DNA of 23,663 bases, from the NCBI GenBank assembly GCA_028693775.1, contig JAQUUS010000002.1, forward strand, positions 1 through 23,663. Direction: 5' to 3'. Numbering within the stretch: position 1 is the first letter of the stretch; every line of letters starts with the position of its first letter. Below are positions 22,715 through 23,663 of the stretch, in pieces. Position numbers and translations under genes: made by a program. A model generated the notes under the pieces. That model searched no databases. It had not been told where the DNA came from and saw only the letters and a list, made by a program, of their open reading frames with translations. Source of the DNA: Alphaproteobacteria bacterium (lineage in GTDB: Bacteria; Pseudomonadota; Alphaproteobacteria; UBA9219).

Positions 22715-22775
22715 CCGCGAAATTTTTGAACGCGCGACCAAGGAAGTTCTTGCGGCCCGCAAGAGCGGGCGTTAG
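22686..22775 (+). CDS. Possible short ORF overlapping the end of cheR
   Basis: 29 codons from ATG 22686 to TAG 22773-22775, in a different frame from cheR and overlapping its last 29 bases. The part beyond the cheR stop has GC-rich third positions and encodes SREIFERATKEVLAARKSGR, a plausible amphipathic basic helix. There is no clear ribosome site and the assignment is weak; it could be a remnant or chance. Confidence 0.2.
   Translation: MLTSTTITPSREIFERATKEVLAARKSGR
22755..22770 (+). terminator. Compact GC hairpin after cheR
   Basis: GCCCGC (22755-22760) and GCGGGC (22765-22770) with the tetraloop AAGA form a strong six-pair stem. It is followed by gtta rather than a T-run, so it is at most a weak or Rho-assisted end of the che transcript. 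Confidence 0.3.
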
Positions 22776-22816
22776 CCTGTAAAGGTTCCGCAACCCTCTT
22801 GCAAGGAGCCGATCCC

Positions 22817-23608
22817 ATGAAAAAGATCCTCACCGGCTTTGCCATCCTCATCGTCATTATCGCCATAGGCGGTTATTTCCTGAGCGCCAATCTGGATTCG
22901 ATCGTGAAAGTCGCCGTCGAGAAATATGGCACAGCCGCAACCGGCACGCAAGTGAAGCTCGAAGGAGTGAAAATCGTGCTGACGTCCGGCGAAGCGTCGC
23001 TGTCCGGCCTGACCGTCGGAACTCCTGCCGGATTTGATGCCGATCAAAGCTTTTCCTTGGGGTTGGTGTCTATCAAGCTCGATCCGGCGTCTGTCAAAGG
23101 ATCCGGTCCCATCGTGGTCAAGGACATAACGATCCGCAAGCCGCAAATCGTCTACGAAGTGAACGCCAAGGGCGAAAACAACCTGTCCGTAATCGGAAAG
23201 AACGCGCAAGCATATGCAGGGTCCTTTGGCGGAAAGAAGGGAGCGCCCGCCCAGGAGGAAGCTTCTCCGGCCGAGAAAGAGGAAGGCCGTAAAATCATCA
23301 TCGAAAACCTGACGGTCGAAGATGGGCAAGTCTCCGTGAGTCAGGCCATGCTGCTGAAGGACAAAAAGCTGTCCGTGGCGCTTCCGGCGATCCACCTGAC
23401 GAATATTGGCAAAGCCACCGGAGGCGCGACGCCTGCCGAGGTTGCGCAGAAAATTCTGGGGACGATCTCCAACGCGGCCGCGCAGGCGGCGAGCTCCAGC
23501 ATCGCCAAGGAGCTGAACGCGACGATTGAAAAAGCGACCAAAAACATGTCCGAAGAGTCCGCCAAGGACATCGGCGGCCAGCTCATTGACGGATTGTTCG
23601 GCAAATAG
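22817..23608 (+). CDS. AsmA-like membrane-anchored protein
   Basis: 263 aa. AAGGAG with an 8-base spacer gives the ATG at 22817. An N-terminal membrane anchor (about 4-26) is followed by a periplasmic region with the repeating hydrophobic strands of AsmA-type proteins, such as VKLEGVKIVLTSGEASLSGLTVG in pieces (about 46-70), VVKDITIRKPQIVYEV and IIIENLTVEDGQVSV. AsmA-family proteins span the periplasm and take part in lipid transport or envelope assembly. This one is short, with a charged Ala/Glu/Lys-rich insert (about 140-155) and a helical Ala/Ser/Lys-rich C-terminal third (about 205-263) in place of further repeats. It follows cheR by about 100 bases and may have its own promoter. Relation to chemotaxis is not evident. 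Confidence 0.75.
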   Translation: MKKILTGFAILIVIIAIGGYFLSANLDSIVKVAVEKYGTAATGTQVKLEGVKIVLTSGEASLSGLTVGTPAGFDADQSFSLGLVSIKLDPASVKGSGPIVVKDITIRKPQIVYEVNAKGENNLSVIGKNAQAYAGSFGGKKGAPAQEEASPAEKEEGRKIIIENLTVEDGQVSVSQAMLLKDKKLSVALPAIHLTNIGKATGGATPAEVAQKILGTISNAAAQAASSSIAKELNATIEKATKNMSEESAKDIGGQLIDGLFGK

Positions 23609-23663
23609 CCGGGCGTTTCGTCAGAAGGTATTCGGAAGCAAGAGGCTAAAAGCCGCGCGGAGC

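Noticed and set aside
1..23663. tRNA or rRNA genes, CRISPR arrays, insertion sequences, integrase genes
   Set aside because: None seen on reading both strands: no cloverleaf T-loop signatures, no regularly spaced repeats, no transposase or integrase motifs. A covariance-model search would be needed to exclude small RNAs.

Overview
The window looks like an alphaproteobacterial chromosome, moderately GC-rich, from a flagellated, chemotactic organism. The strongest evidence is the CtrA-type cell-cycle set: a ChpT histidine phosphotransferase, an RcdA/DUF1465 protein, and three exact TTAA-N7-TTAA boxes (the CtrA consensus), all three in intergenic DNA. A hopanoid-associated epimerase (HpnA) and an alphaproteobacterial-style short NAD kinase agree with this. 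I cannot place it below class level from sequence alone; a Rhodospirillales-like or neighbouring lineage is my guess.

Layout. Positions 1-1758 (minus) hold the start of fliG and all of fliF, the flagellar MS-ring operon running off the left edge. A gene-free stretch of about 520 bases (1759-2277) carries a TTAACCAT octamer, a short perfect hairpin and a C/G-rich palindromic repeat. Then come a hypothetical gene (2278), fabI (2873), a convergent Kef/CPA2-type antiporter (minus, 3753-4979) and aroC (5183). From 6397 to 9858 lies a block of poorly characterised genes: an M48-like membrane metalloprotease, uncharacterised protein A (7406), a histidine-phosphatase-fold protein (8125) and protein B (9166), a distant paralog of A. 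Housekeeping genes map and mnmA follow, B being only 2 bases upstream of map. On the minus strand are an uncharacterised protein built of two exact-register repeats (11792-12505) and hpnA (12516-13508).

The right half is the most coherent part. A tandem pair of paralogous small membrane proteins (13686, 14164) is followed by rcdA (14788), nadK (minus), chpT (16163) and a compact chemotaxis operon cheA-cheW-cheY-cheB-cheR (17115-22714) with overlapping or nearly touching genes. An AsmA-like protein closes the window (22817-23608).

How it fits together. In Caulobacter, ChpT passes phosphate from CckA to CtrA and CpdR, and RcdA is a ClpXP adaptor promoting CtrA breakdown. Here both genes lie within about 2 kb of each other and each has a perfect CtrA box in its upstream region. 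A third box serves hpnA and/or the membrane-paralog pair. TTAACCAT octamers (CtrA half-site-like) lie upstream of fliF, cheA, protein A, protein B and the membrane-paralog pair. The simplest reading is a local CtrA regulon linking motility, chemotaxis and the circuit that activates and destroys CtrA, with three uncharacterised protein families possibly in the same regulon. The binding and regulation are inference; the motifs and their positions are read directly from the sequence.
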